Program-made: the position numbers and the translations under genes
Origin: Ianthella basta
Taxonomy: Eukaryota > Porifera > Demospongiae > Verongiida > Ianthellidae
Direction: 5' to 3'
DNA: 64,000 bases
NCBI GenBank assembly: GCA_964019415.1
Contig: OZ025868.1
Location: 13,862,123 to 13,926,122, forward strand
Part shown: positions 12,522 to 24,168 of the stretch, one piece after another
How the letters are laid out: each line of letters starts with the position of its first letter
Position numbering within the stretch: the first letter of the stretch is position 1
The notes under the pieces: model-generated
Told to the model about the DNA's origin: nothing
Seen by the model: the letters and a program-made list of their open reading frames with translations, nothing else
The model's database searches: none

Positions 12522-12601
12522 ATGGACATCCGTTACTGCAGGCGGATCAGAGCGACAGGCTTGCGCGAACTCTTCAGCATAGATTGGACCCCAGTTCACA
12601 G
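12522..12601 (+). promoter_or_regulatory. Upstream ORF of R3 ending on the receptor start codon
   Basis: An ATG at 12522 opens a frame (MDIRYCRRIRATGLRELF...) that reaches a splice donor at 12601/12602. Joined to the acceptor at 12701, the next codons are AGA TAA, and the last A of that TAA begins the receptor ATG (taATG at 12704-12707). The peptide is 27 residues. R5 has the same design. This geometry is typical of stop-restart control, which is an inference. Confidence 0.5.
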
Positions 12602-12704
12602 GTACGCAGATGGTAGTTAGCTACGTAAATATACAATTGTACTTGGTGAGTGGCTCAAACAAAGAAGTAGCCCAATCGAATTCATTTATTCATTTCTACA
12701 GATA

Positions 12705-15700
12705 ATGCTGCTCCTCGCTGTTTACACTGTACTTATTTGTGTTATATGGTGCCTGGACTCACGTTGGGGCAGTGGAATTGCGTTAGTATCTAGAATGTAG
12801 CTACAGCTAGCTAACGTTTGTCTTAGAAATTAATCATGTCTAAGCCTACAATAGCATCCAGACTGCCTACTATTATATACTTGTAGTTAGTTGTTTAGTT
12901 TTATGTTTTATGTGTGTGTTTAAGGGTTTGTGTTACGGATTTATTGCCATTATGAACTTGAATGCTTGTTTGTCCTTGTCAGTAACTCTAGATGTTTCAG
13001 GTGAAGCTGTACCAATTGATATCCCTGGTGTATACGTTGTACCAGAGAAGGAGGATGTTACATTCACTTGTAACAGTAGCAAGCAGGATGTTTTTCCAAG
13101 TTGGAGAGTAGACTTAAAAGGCCTAGGTAACACTTCTGGTTTTGTTAATAGTACACAAGTTTCTTCTTTGCCAAGTGTGAGCTCACAAGGGGGTGGCAAT
13201 CCAACAAGCTTCACTGTCCGCAACATTTCATCAAAGAGCAATGGATCAGTTGTGGAATGCATGGCTGGATTCTCGACAGCTAAGGGCCTAAGATTCTCAA
13301 TAATATTAAACACAGAAATCTTGGTAGAAGGTGAGAGTTTGTATGTACCTACGTATCAATCACATGCAGCAGAAACTGTATTGCTCTGTATATAGCTGCA
13401 GCATTCATCATTGGTATAATTATATCTTTATTAAGGAAGATGGTGCAGAACATAGAAACCATTATGCAGTTATGCCATCCTATATAGAAAGGTATGGCAA
13501 AACCAGCTGGCAGAAAAACCATAGGAACAAGGGGGAGGGCCGGTCCATGCAAAGAAGGGGGTCAGTTGGTCCATGCAACAAGGAGGAGGGCCGGTCCATG
13601 CAAAACCCAGGTCATTAACATGTGCTGACTTTGAATACGTTTACCCCATTCCTACATCTGCCAACATTTTGCTGCGCCTCCTATGCAGTATATATACTAC
13701 TGCATGCCCATTCCAGCTCTTCAGCTTCCCCTTTACACCCACAGGTATAGCCTTACAATTTTTCCATCTTTCTGCATGCTTTGTTGCATGTGCTCTGTAA
13801 ACTAGTTATTTAGCTTATCCTCGCAAATTGCTTGCTACTCAATCTACTCTGCTGTGCTCTAGAATCTAGACCCTCCTAGTCTTCTATGCAATCCATTATG
13901 TGTTTCCATGTATCAGCTAGTTGCAGGACCCATATTCTTTGGATTCATCACTTATGTAGCTATGCATCTTGCTCCGCCTTGAGCCCCTGGAAAACCACCC
14001 AGCTCAACTACTAGTACATGTTATTGTTTACTATTGCTCTTCACTACATTGCTGCCTGCAAACAGTGCACCCATTTTCAGGCCCTCTCTGTTTGGCTCTA
14101 CACTGTAAAAACAGTGATGGTTTCGGGCCACCCGTGGTGGTTCTCAAGGACAAGCAGGGGTCTCAAAATAAACAACCACTGTAACACATGCATTTAGTCC
14201 CTGTGAAACACCAATGGCGATCTGAATCCAACACTGTTTTACAGTGTACACCAGCACAAACATTGTACACTTCACTGTCAACACTTGTGAAGTTCAAACT
14301 CCCTATATCCAGGATGTGAATGGCTTATACAGTGTACAGAGTGCAGCTGTACATGTGCCATGGTGCACACCAGACTGCAGTTTCTGGCTATTCAGGCTTT
14401 CCTCATTAGCGCTTCAGTCACATACGTGGATGTATGCATGCAGCATGGTGGTATATGTACTGTACATGGGAACATGTTATAGCTAGAATGGGCATATATG
14501 CATGCAATAAGATAGTCTACTGTGGCAGCCTTTGCTATTGCACACTCACATGTACAAAAGCACTATAATACGCAGGCAGAGAAAAAGGGGATGGTAGTAA
14601 GACTGCAAGCACAGCAAAATGTTGGCAGACGTAGGGATGGTGAAAACGTATTCAAAGTCAGCGCATGTTAATGACCTGGGTTTGCATGGACCGGCCTCCT
14701 CCTTGTTGCATGGACCAACTGACCCCCCTCTTTGCATGGACCGGCCCTCCTCCTTGTTCCTGTGGTTTTTCCGTCATGTGGTTTTGCCCTACCTTGCAGG
14801 TACGCACTGCACCATCCCTACATCTGCCCTTGTTTTTGGAGGAAACAATTTTACACACCCATGTTTCTATACTTTTTATGGAATGCAAATTATACATGGG
14901 CTGGTTGACTTTTAAGGCTTACAAACAACAGTGGCAACAAAGGGACATTCTCTGAATCATGGCAGAGTGTGTAGCACCATAGCACAATGTGGTTTGTGTC
15001 TGGGTGGCCAGCTTAGGGTAGGCTGTGGGTCAAAGATTATTACAATTACCTGTTTGGATAGGCTGAGAGTTAGTTGTGATGCAGGCTAGGACGCAGAACA
15101 GGGGGGTTAGGGGCTGTAGCCCCCCCCCCCCCCCCAAAAAAAAAACTTGATCTAGGTAATCTTGTCCACCATTCGTCACCTAGCAGCTCCTATAAACCCA
15201 ATCTTCGCTCGCTGTCAGGAGGGATATGCTGGCTTTATGTAGCTATAGCTAGAGCTACCCACACCACAGGTGATCTAGATGTAGCTATGGCCCCTACATA
15301 CAAGAGATTTGCACCATATTTACCTACATCTCTGATGTAGGCTGTGGAGTGGAATTAATGCGCTGGCCGGAAACAACCGCACAGTAATTGCAAATGGCTG
15401 TCAAATGGCTCGACCGCGGATGACCTTCGATAACGGCACGCAGACGAACGCTAGTCAAAGCTAGTCTTGTATTCACCTTCGAACAGTCATCTGACCGCGC
15501 TGTGCAACTATTGCATCGAAACTGAACGAGGATTAGGCGAATATTAATAACGGTGGCCAAAGCGTGTGGTGACGTCGGCATAAAATGGCGTCTTTTTCCA
15601 TGAACGCCTAACTATCTTCCGGAAACCTCTATTTGTGAACTTGCTCGCAGAGTCATCTAACCTACAAAAGGCACTTACCCGTCGGAAGCGCTGTAGAACT

Positions 15701-18143
15701 GTGGGTAAATTATTATCTTACTACCTATCGTTCGTGCGCTACGGTTGACGACGAAGAAGAAGACGAAACACGGAATAAGGCGTCGACGCTTTCTACACAA
15801 CGGCGCGCGCGCGTGGAAGTAAGGTTACCTCTGTATACTGTACAGCCTCCTTTCCTTGTAGGCGGTTTCTTGTGGCGGCTCTTACTACTGTTCAGGAGTA
15901 GCGATACTTCCGTTTGTATTACAGCATACAAACAACCACTACCATCCCTACATAGACAGCACTACCGTGCTGTCTGATGAACCTGCTGCCAAATTTAACC
16001 ATAGCAGTTGTGTGTGAATGCAACATAATGGTGGCACTTGGGTATGTTAGCATTCAGGGAAGGCAAAACATTGTGCTCACTCTAGTGCTGTACTTATTGG
16101 ATTGACACTGGTGCTTGGCTATTCGCCCTTCATGTCTGTATGCAAGTCCGGACCTCATACGAGATTTATGTACACAGGTGTCATGCTCCTGCAAAACAAA
16201 TTAGAGGGAAGAAGGTGAATAATGATGAATTGACACAATAGGGAGACAGCAGCATATAGCACTTTTCTATTACATGCACTCCAGGCTGACTTTGGGTTCA
16301 CTACTGTCTTCAATACATAGAATGAAGCTTAAGTGTATTCCTAGCCCATAGTTGTTCTTCACTGCCAACGCTTGTCTAGTTTCACTGAAGCGGGCTAATG
16401 CAATAAGATAGGAGTAGCTACTTTATCAGCCACATTCCTAAATAGACATCATGAGTGTGACTTCTGATAGATTTATAATATTATCTAAAATTGAACTAGC
16501 TGAAAGTCAGTGTACAGTTTGCAGGAAACCCTTAAGCATATTGCTCGAGCACTCAGCCTAGACCACTTTGATATATTTGTATCCTGTGTAATGTCTATCT
16601 GCACTTTATATTCTTCAAGATACATGATAACATGAATTTAACACAGCACTGAATGAATATTTAAATGTTGGGGAATTATATAGCTTTGCGTGCCACTTAA
16701 GGATGACAACAATTTCTAATTCCTCTGCTTGTAACTCTTCTGCTGATGTCCACTGCAACACAATTATTCTGCACTGTACAGCTGCATTTCTGTTAATACT
16801 TATTGCCTCTCTGCATACAGGCTCTCCAAACTGTCCCAATACTCAGATTAGAAACATCACAAAAGATTCGTTGGTTGTTTCTGTGCAGCAATTACACAGG
16901 ATGTGGCTACCAGTGTGTTACCATGTCAAGGTTACATACTACAACATGTCAGTAGTCACTGCACACAATTCAAGCTCTTCAGGTGATGGGTCTGTTCCAG
17001 TGACTTCACTTCAACCTGGCACATTCTATAACATCTCAGTCACTCCATGTAACATGGCCGGATGCAATGAGGCTTGTAAAATACATTTAGTACAAACAGC
17101 TGCTGTGCCTACAGGAGGTGGTGAGTGTGGCATGCAAAGTCAACAACATGTAGCTGTGATGGCATTCCTACATAACGTGATGTAGTGCCTACCTACCCGT
17201 GACAATGAGACCACCTCACGCAGTTATCCTTCACCTACATGTATCTGTTATAATTGTTAGTGCTAGATCCTGGAGGTGGTGCTGTTGGGGATCCACTTCT
17301 CACTATTGGACTACCCATTATTGTTGTGGCAGTACTGGCAATACTCACTGTGCTAGCAACAATAATACTATTGACACTTTTCTACAGAAGGTTTGTTTTC
17401 ATTACAATTTATTGCGGTGGAACACATGTTGTGCTTGGGGTACTTTCATATTCCTAATTTGTCCACCCACTCACAAGTAATGATGTATACCACTTCACTT
17501 CCGCTTTCAGGAGAAGATTGAGTGGGAAACAGAAGAAGGTGAGTAGCCTGGATTTATAATCTGTGACACAGCTCAGACTATACTATTGTGCCTTGTGGAA
17601 TTACATACAATTAAATACGTACACAATGTATAGTTCCTAAGACAGTGCATGTGGTGATTATATCATATCTTCCACAAGTGACCTTGATTGATTGGTAATT
17701 GAGGACTAATGTCATGTTCAATGAAGCAAAGTGACTATCCAACGTTGGTGTACACACAGGATGGAACAGAGCGAGGAGGCATTGAAGACAAGTGTAGGAA
17801 TACTAAGGAATATGCTGAAATTGTTCCTAACACAACATCAACCAAAGGGAACTCATTGCAAGGGCCAGCTAAGGCAGCTTACACCAGTGCACCTGGAGCT
17901 AGCGCAATGGAATATTCAACAGTGCAGGATGCCGTTTTCAATTCCCAACAGAAAAGTACGAAGACAGCCACTCTGCCACCAGTATCACCTCCTCCTCTTC
18001 CTCCGCCCTGCACACCAGGGGATGCTACCAAGTGTATTGATGCTGACAATGTCCAAGATGCAGGATATGCTACTGTTCCACAATGTCAAGGTTCAAAACG
18101 GATCACTAAGGTTCGAGGTACACAGCAAAATACTAATCAGTAA
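12705..18143 (+). CDS. R3: Ig-FN3 transmembrane receptor with proline-rich tyrosine tail (class II ectodomain, tail B)
   Basis: Predicted exons: 12705-12762, 12983-13330, 16821-17120, 17261-17390, 17511-17538, 17760-18143; joined frame of 415 residues. The signal exon (MLLLAVYTVLICVIW) is shorter than in other copies. Ig domain: TFTCNSS, SWRVD, VVECMAG. FN3 domain: class II form, VVSVQQLHRMWLPVC. Membrane helix LTIGLPIIVVAVLAILTVL is followed by SGKQKK. Tail B (residues 289-415) is unrelated to the ITAM tail: EYAEI (Tyr 306), EYSTV (Tyr 340), PPVSPPPLPPP and GYATV (Tyr 391). YxxV/I sites and a polyproline run suggest SH2 and SH3 partners. None of the three is a strict ITIM, since position -2 is Lys, Met or Ala. 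The 3.5 kb Ig-FN3 intron holds an inverted-repeat element. This is the only copy in the window with an intact tail B. Confidence 0.78.
13494..14795. mobile_element. Inverted-repeat element in the R3 Ig-FN3 intron, non-autonomous DNA transposon candidate
   Basis: Two arms of roughly 190 nt are inverted copies. The left (from about 13494) reads from atggcaaaaccagctggc through the repeated ggccggtccatgcaaa blocks to ccaacattttgctg near 13674. The right (about 14610-14795) reads back from cagcaaaatgttggcag to gtggttttgccctacc. The roughly 900 nt between them has no transposase ORF. R5 carries the left arm (from about 34067), the interior and a stump of the right arm (near 35130-35163) in the same intron, so the insertion predates the R3/R5 duplication. 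Confidence 0.75.
15118..15147. repeat. Poly-C followed by poly-A run
   Basis: About 17 C then about 10 A. A likely slippage-prone site, and its length may be an assembly approximation. Confidence 0.85.
15350..15950. other. CpG-rich segment inside the R3 intron, unexplained
   Basis: This stretch has many CpG steps (ccgcgg, gacgtc, ggcgcgcgcgcgtg), unlike the CpG-poor, TG-rich surroundings. No ORF reads as a known protein in either direction. It could be an inserted promoter, or a former first exon of another gene. R5 keeps only the small part around gcaaccgcacagtaattgc and has lost the rest by deletion. Confidence 0.4.
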
Positions 18144-19224
18144 TGTGCAAATAGCGTAGACTCACCCGACAACAGTGTAAAAGTGTGATCAACTCATTAG
18201 GCTGCTAGTAGCAGCATAACATTATTCTACATTGCATGTTGTGCTATGAGTGTGTGTTACACTGAAATGAATGTACCTGATTAGTTTGTGTTCCTGTGTT
18301 ACATATTTTTGTATAATTTTACACAACCCCGGTACTCTTTTGTTGAAGGCTCTGTAACTTGCAATGTGTACCGCTTCAAATTTCACTATACAAGGCACAT
18401 CTACATCACAGTGCCTCCAATGGCCATTCACTGTTGCATGACACTCTATTCAGCAATACAGCGGCAACATCTCTATAGCTAAAGGTAGTGTACACTTGTG
18501 GTACAAAGTGTTATACAGGAAATGTGCTCATGTTCATAACCTGTTGACATGTACATGGTACAACAACTCTTCATGCTTTACTACCCGACAGTGACACACT
18601 TACACGAATAATGTTTTGCAAATATTATTAATGCACTATACGTATTTGTCACTGGTTGGGTGATGCATGATCTCTCTATCTGCCATACTCTATGTATCTT
18701 ATTGGTCATTTTCTATCCAAGCTATGGACCATACATAGTACTTGTTTCATGACCATACACAAGTCTACACTTAGTCATCCCTGTGTTACAGTATAATATT
18801 ATAGCTAATCCTTGTATTAACATGGTAACAGGAAACAAGTACAATATGTACAGGTTATTATAGTTACATGTGACCCAACCATTGGACAGCTGCTACATAC
18901 AACTTTACCTGTTACAGATACAAGCACCTCCTGGCAACAGCTAGGAAGCCTGAACTATGACTGAAGTATTCGTGTATACACGTACTTCTTATAGAATGGT
19001 TTACATGCCAATCCATAATATTATGTATGTTTGACAAAAGCTACTTTTGTACAGCTTTGTGAAATATATTCGACCCAAGGTGTTCTGCAATTCTGACATC
19101 TTATCTGTCAATGCGGCGCTCTTCTGTCATAGTGTTACAACATGCACAGGTGTGAGTAGTAAAATTTACTGTTACATTTGTAATACTGCGTGTGTATGCA
19201 TATCGATGCTGACAATGTCCATTA

Positions 19225-19312
<88 letters not shown>

Positions 19313-19970
19313 TTGTGTACATTTGTAATACTGTGTGTGTGTTTTGTATCATAGAGTGACTGGTAGAGGTTATGTAAATAGCTCCTCTACTAGTCTATAT
19401 GTCCAGGGCATTTCCTTGCATGCTGATTGGTTTTCCTATCTATGAGAGCTTAATTGACACGACATGTCTGCCATTTTGGCTATGGCATTACACACAGTAC
19501 TAGTATGTAATACCCAAACACCCATGTGAAATGCCAACAGCTGCAGGTTACATCATAACTATCTTCGTTCAATGTCTTGAGCAAATTGAGATCATGCATT
19601 TAATTGACTTGCTTTTAATCTGTCACTAATTTGTGTGGGCATTGGGATATACAATGACATAGTCAAATGGTGACCATGCAGTGTCATTTATGTAATTATT
19701 GGCACCACTCATAGATAGGAAAATTCAGCATGTATAAGGTAACACCCTGCACACACAGAGGCATGTGCACAGCAGAGCATGACAAAGGTGGTTGTGTGCA
19801 CTTTCCTGATTTGAACAAGCTCAGGCACATGTATTTGACTAGCCATGTAGCATACTCTTAGAGTGCAATGCTGTGAATGTGAGTTACATGCAGGTATAGA
19901 ACGCATGCACATTCATGCGTGTCAATGTGAAAATATCAATATATTCAATTGCACCATATGCATGCTCCAC
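18144..19970. repeat. R3 3' flank, duplicated behind R6
   Basis: Much of this region matches 44669-46800 downstream of R6, including repeated blocks around cactctattcagcaatacagc and gggtgatgcatgatctctct. A (GT)n tract occupies 19226-19310. No gene recognised. Confidence 0.6.
19226..19310. repeat. (TG)n microsatellite
   Basis: TG tract with one CG interruption, in the flank shared with 45924-45983 downstream of R6. Confidence 0.95.
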
Positions 19971-20020
19971 TACGTTACACATTGTATAAAATAACAATGC
20001 CTGTGTACCCAAGTGTCCAT

Positions 20021-20880
20021 TTTTTGGGGCGCCTTCGGCGCCCCTATATTGTTTTCAGATTTAGGTCTTCGTATGGCTTCATGTTCGTATATATAATATA
20101 TATATATATTTCTGTCATTTTGCAAATGGCGGCGCTCACGTCGTTCTTTACAAAGCTTTAAATCCTCTATAATGACGTTTTGCCGTGTTTGAATCGAACG
20201 AAATGTGGTCATAAACATGTGTTAATAGAGTGATACTAATAAAAAGCCTAAGGAACGTCTCTTCTGCGAGATACAGCTCCAATTATCACTGACGGACATT
20301 GTAAAATGGCCGCGCGCTCGACGCTGTCTGTTTGCTAGGCTCAAAACCATTCTTTTTAGATTTCGCCGTGTATCCAAAGAATGCAAAGTGTTTCTAGAAC
20401 ATGTTTAAGTAATATTATTGTGGTAGGAAGCTTACTTAACTGTTTTTCTGCGAGGTACAGCCCAAAATACAACAGAAGTCTAGTGACCCGTAGGCCAATA
20501 ATGGAGGACCAGCGAGTCATGACATATAATTATAGCCATGATTCGCTCATATAGTCATCATAGGGTAGCCTTTTAGCCAGCACACTCCTCCTCCAGGCAC
20601 AAAGTAACAATTGCTCATTTAGAATGTCATATAGATCAAATAGCAGTAGGCAAACATTTGATAGTTTGGTAGGGATGCTTTCACTGGATATGACTGGCTG
20701 CTCTGGAGACTTGAAACTCTTGCAAACCCAACGGTCTAGTGTGTCTTGATGTATCTTTCAGGCCAACAACAATACTGTACCCCCAACTATCTGATTTACT
20801 GAACGTACATGGAAAAATTGCTAGCAAGTAGTTCGAGGTTCAGGGGCGCCCTGGTGCCCCACGAGTTTTTTAACTCAAAA
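20021..20880. mobile_element. Inserted element of about 0.86 kb bounded by GC-rich palindromes
   Basis: Flanking sequence (19950-20020 and 20890-21120) is collinear with 38530-38790, where these roughly 860 nt are absent. The left end has a perfect hairpin ggggcgccttcggcgcccc (20026-20044). The right end has ggggcgccctggtgcccc near 20842-20859. No transposase ORF is visible. A foldback or MITE-like insertion fits best. Confidence 0.6.
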
Positions 20881-21027
20881 TACTTGTTGATATAACATAA
20901 TTATAGCTAATGATGAAAATTTATGCAATATATTTATGCAATATATTCCACATTCACTTTCAGCCAACAATGTTGATGCACCACATACAGATACGTACGT
21001 GTGCTCAAAGTCCCAACTCACGAGCAT

Positions 21028-21093
21028 GACCAGTGCATGACCAGTGCATGACCAGTGCATGACCAGTGCATGACCAGTGCATGACCAGTGCAC
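21028..21093. repeat. Minisatellite, 11 bp unit, 6 copies
   Basis: Unit gaccagtgcat is repeated six times, the last ending in c. The paralogous site near 38727 has a single diverged unit (gaccattgcac), so expansion happened after duplication. Confidence 0.95.
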
Positions 21094-21505
21094 TGTATAT
21101 ATTACATTCATATGTAGTACAGTGCATATAGGCAATGAAGTATTGTTGTGTAAGTCATAGAGTAGACGTTTATATAATTTACACAGTGCAGTAATTGTCT
21201 ACATACAGGACACCTGTCTAAGACAGCCACCTGTGGGCCAGTTCTAACTGGCCTTTATGGAGAGGTGGCTGCATTACAGAGATAGGCTGCAATGGCCCCA
21301 CAACGTTACACATTGTATGAAGTAACAAGCGTCCAACGCTATAATTATACGAATTGTATATCAACTTGAAAGTCGAGTAGAGTAGCATCTGAGTTTATTT
21401 TCACAGCGCAGCAGATTGTGGTTGGTCTAGCTATGTAAACTCCAAGTGTTGTACTGCAGGTTGGTGCATAGTATAATGGTAGTTTACACCAATCGTTCAC
21501 TTTCA

Positions 21506-21536
21506 GGAGAAGATCGAGAGGCAAACAGAAGAAGGA
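21506..21536 (+). pseudogene. Orphan copy of the receptor basic exon
   Basis: The acceptor ctttcag and the codons for RRSRGKQKK match the small stop-transfer exon of the receptors, but the donor is replaced (aagaaggaagag) and no other receptor exon lies within 3 kb upstream. It marks a former array copy now filled with transposons. Confidence 0.6.
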
Positions 21537-21751
21537 AGAGTATATCGGGTAAAGCAAATCGGGGGCAAACGGAACATACCTATTTCGTTATTGGCATTCT
21601 AGCGCAGCATCATATACAAGCTAAAGAATCCAGAGATATAAGATTCTGTACAATGCTAGAGGTGTAGTATTACTCTATCAACCTACAGGAAAGTCAGACT
21701 TGTTCGTTTGCTGCCACGAGCAACATGTAAGCTGCAGATCGTCTATATCAA

Positions 21752-22690
21752 TTCAATTCAATTCAATTCATTATTAGAGTGCACCATGCCAATAGGCACT
21801 AGGACACATCATGGTCCAATGTAGCACTGCACACATGCACCATGGGAGATGCAAAGATGAGTCTGATATAAAGGAAACCTGGTCATGACAATGTTAATAT
21901 AGAGTGTGGCAGATTGTTTGATAGCATGTATAATATAGGCATTCATTAATAGAAACTAGCTGACCACATGGAGCTAATAATTGACAATATACGATAGTTC
22001 TTATAAGCCAGTGACAATACAAGGGCTGCTCTCTCTCCAACGCTTTAAGCTGGAAAGTCCTCCCTTGATCCCTCCATGGCTTCCAGAAGAGGTTGCCTGA
22101 GATGGTCCCATGCAGAGCACTGCAAAAGCCAATGGCATACATCCTCCACCTCTCCACTGTCACATTCCTTGCATACCCTCTCCTCTCTCTTCATCCCATG
22201 CCACCTTCCAATTTCAATCTGGAAAGCAGCTGTTCCACCCCTCAACTTCAACATCCTCCTCCTTTCAGCCTTTGACTTCAACAATGCACAACTCGAGTCC
22301 ACCTCACACTCCCCTATCAACTTCATCATGCCAACTTTGGCTTTTCGTGCACTTCCTTCCTCCATTCGTCCTTTACATTTCCCCAAGCCACACTCAGCAA
22401 CATGCATTTCACTTCTGCCTCTGACAGCTCCCTGACCACACCACCACTCATGTCCTGCCATCCAAATCTACCAATACACCTACCCATGCTTCTCATCCGG
22501 CTTCCCCTACCACACTCCACTGCCTGCAACACGACTTTCCTCAGCAGTCTGCCTTCATACATCTTATTTGTCAACACCTTATACCAGAACTGTACGCACC
22601 TCACTCTTACCTCCCACACTACTGGTAGAGATTCCAACTCCTTCATCAGTGATACCTTTGGGTGTAAGGTACCCACCCCAAAGAACATAT
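21752..22690 (-). mobile_element. 5'-truncated LINE, minus strand
   Basis: On the minus strand two overlapping frames (22688-22326 and 22461-22045) encode the C-terminal part of an APE-type LINE protein: FFGVGTLHPKVSL, then KLRGGTAAFQIEIGRWHG, then the zinc-finger region CKECDSGEVEDVCHWLLQC. These align with the same parts of the full LINE at 53.9-57.6 kb (FLGVGRLHPLVSL; CKNCDSGEVEDVKHFVCRC) but differ enough to be another subfamily. At least one frameshift separates the two frames. The (ttcaa)4 run at 21752-21772 would be the 3' tail repeat, and the 5' truncation is near 22690. Confidence 0.85.
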
Positions 22691-22699
22691 TTCATGTGC

Positions 22700-24168
22700 A
22701 TGATGTGTCTATATCGGTAATATTTTCTGTCAAATGGCGGTTGGGGTAAAACGAAACACCAAGGAATGAACAGGTGGATTCGGTAATTGTTTGTGAGCAA
22801 TAGGAGCACCACTTTTGACTAGCTTGCGTTCTCAGTTTTTTTGGTGGAATCAGCAAGTTATTAGGGAATCTCAGTACCGTAAAAGAATTAAGTGTATTAA
22901 TTTTACAAATTTCACATGAATTACTGATCTTCGACTCCTAGAAGGGCTTCCAAGCTGGTAGTTATATACAAAATGGTGCCAGGCGTCAAATCCATCTCAG
23001 ACTACCCATTTGCTGCATTCATGTAAGTTGTTGCCGGCATCCAAAGCATCGTCAATGCTCTGAATCTGCATAACCTATAAATATGAAGTAGTGTTTGCAC
23101 TGCGTGCAAAGGCTTTGTGTATCTGCAAATTGGTGAGTAACACTTCATTAGTGTTTAACTGTACTGTGTTACAATTAAGTTTGCAAACGTTTACATGGAC
23201 GTACACTAGACCTACAAGTGCGCTGAAATATGAAATTAATTGTAGGATTTATTCCTCGCTTCGTGAGAGTCTGTAACAGAGCTGAGTGTAGTCTAGCAAG
23301 CCAAACTGAAGCTGCGTTGACTTCATATGTCACATGACCGTCACTTGTGTCGATTCTATACCATATCATGCAATTTATTAGTGTATTACTATGAATGTAT
23401 TTTCAGTAGCGCAGGCCGTGAACACCGTTTGTCTTTCTTTGTTATGTTGTCTTGTATCCTATATAAGTGCCTGTACACAGTTTGTGATTGCCTTTGTGCT
23501 CAGTGCAGTTGCATACCCAGTGTACCTGCGACCGTTGCGTGCATGCTCCCTCACAGCGATCCCGCAGGCCACCAATCATTGCCCCACAATTACAATTAGG
23601 TCGCTCGAACGCGAGTGTTCTGTTGTACTCTGCTTGTACTTCTAGCTAGTCCTTAGTAGTACTTAGTAATTATACATTAATGACACAGGTTTTGACACTG
23701 CTGTTGCTTTAAGCATACTGAGAAAGTCATGCATATCTGGCTGGAAGAGGAAGGATGCATGCTTTGTCTATCGCAGTTTGTACATGCAGTAGTTACTTCT
23801 ACTCCATCTTAAATATATTTTGACCGCATGGGTCCTTGTCAGCTGATCGAAAGTGTACATAGCTGGCGAAGACCTTTCAGTCAATCCTTGCTTACTTCTG
23901 TGAGGCTGAATGGAACCTAGTACACAGAATTACTTCCAGGCGTAGTCGTAGTGAAGTCACGTGCCCACGGGCCTTATCTATACTGCAAGACACTCAGGTA
24001 TAATTTCCTAATGCAGCCGTGAACCCTTTGTGGTTCTACTGCAGTCACAGACACAGCTGTTTTGCACTATAGATTGTTTGCTAAAATCTGCTCACATACT
24101 TTGCAATCTATATAATAGATAGTTATACCATCCATTAATTCTATTTCCTGTTATTGTGTTTCTGCTAG
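22700..24168. other. Spacer and probable leader of the SAR1-like gene
   Basis: No reliable ORF or repeat. The sequence directly before 24169 (tttctgctag) could be a splice acceptor, so a 5' UTR exon may lie upstream, for example ending at cactcag|gtataa near 23997. Confidence 0.35.

Noticed and set aside
13331..13618. ORF with EDGAEHRNHYAV after the R3 Ig exon
   Set aside because: It starts in the intron after a good donor, and its second half is the inverted-repeat element; R5 and R9 share only the DNA.
15725..15931. Minus-strand ORF in the CpG-rich segment
   Set aside because: Low-complexity Ser run and no similarity; kept only as an unexplained region.
17709..17759. MSCSMKQSDYPTLVYTQ as the N-terminus of a separate tail B gene
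   Set aside because: These codons lie before a good acceptor (acacag|gat) in the phase needed by the receptor, and they are not conserved as a frame behind R6.
20026..20044. Bacterial-type terminator hairpin
   Set aside because: It is a palindrome at the end of an insertion in eukaryotic DNA, with no gene ending before it.
22076..22749. Plus-strand ORFs of about 115 aa
   Set aside because: Antisense of the truncated minus-strand LINE.
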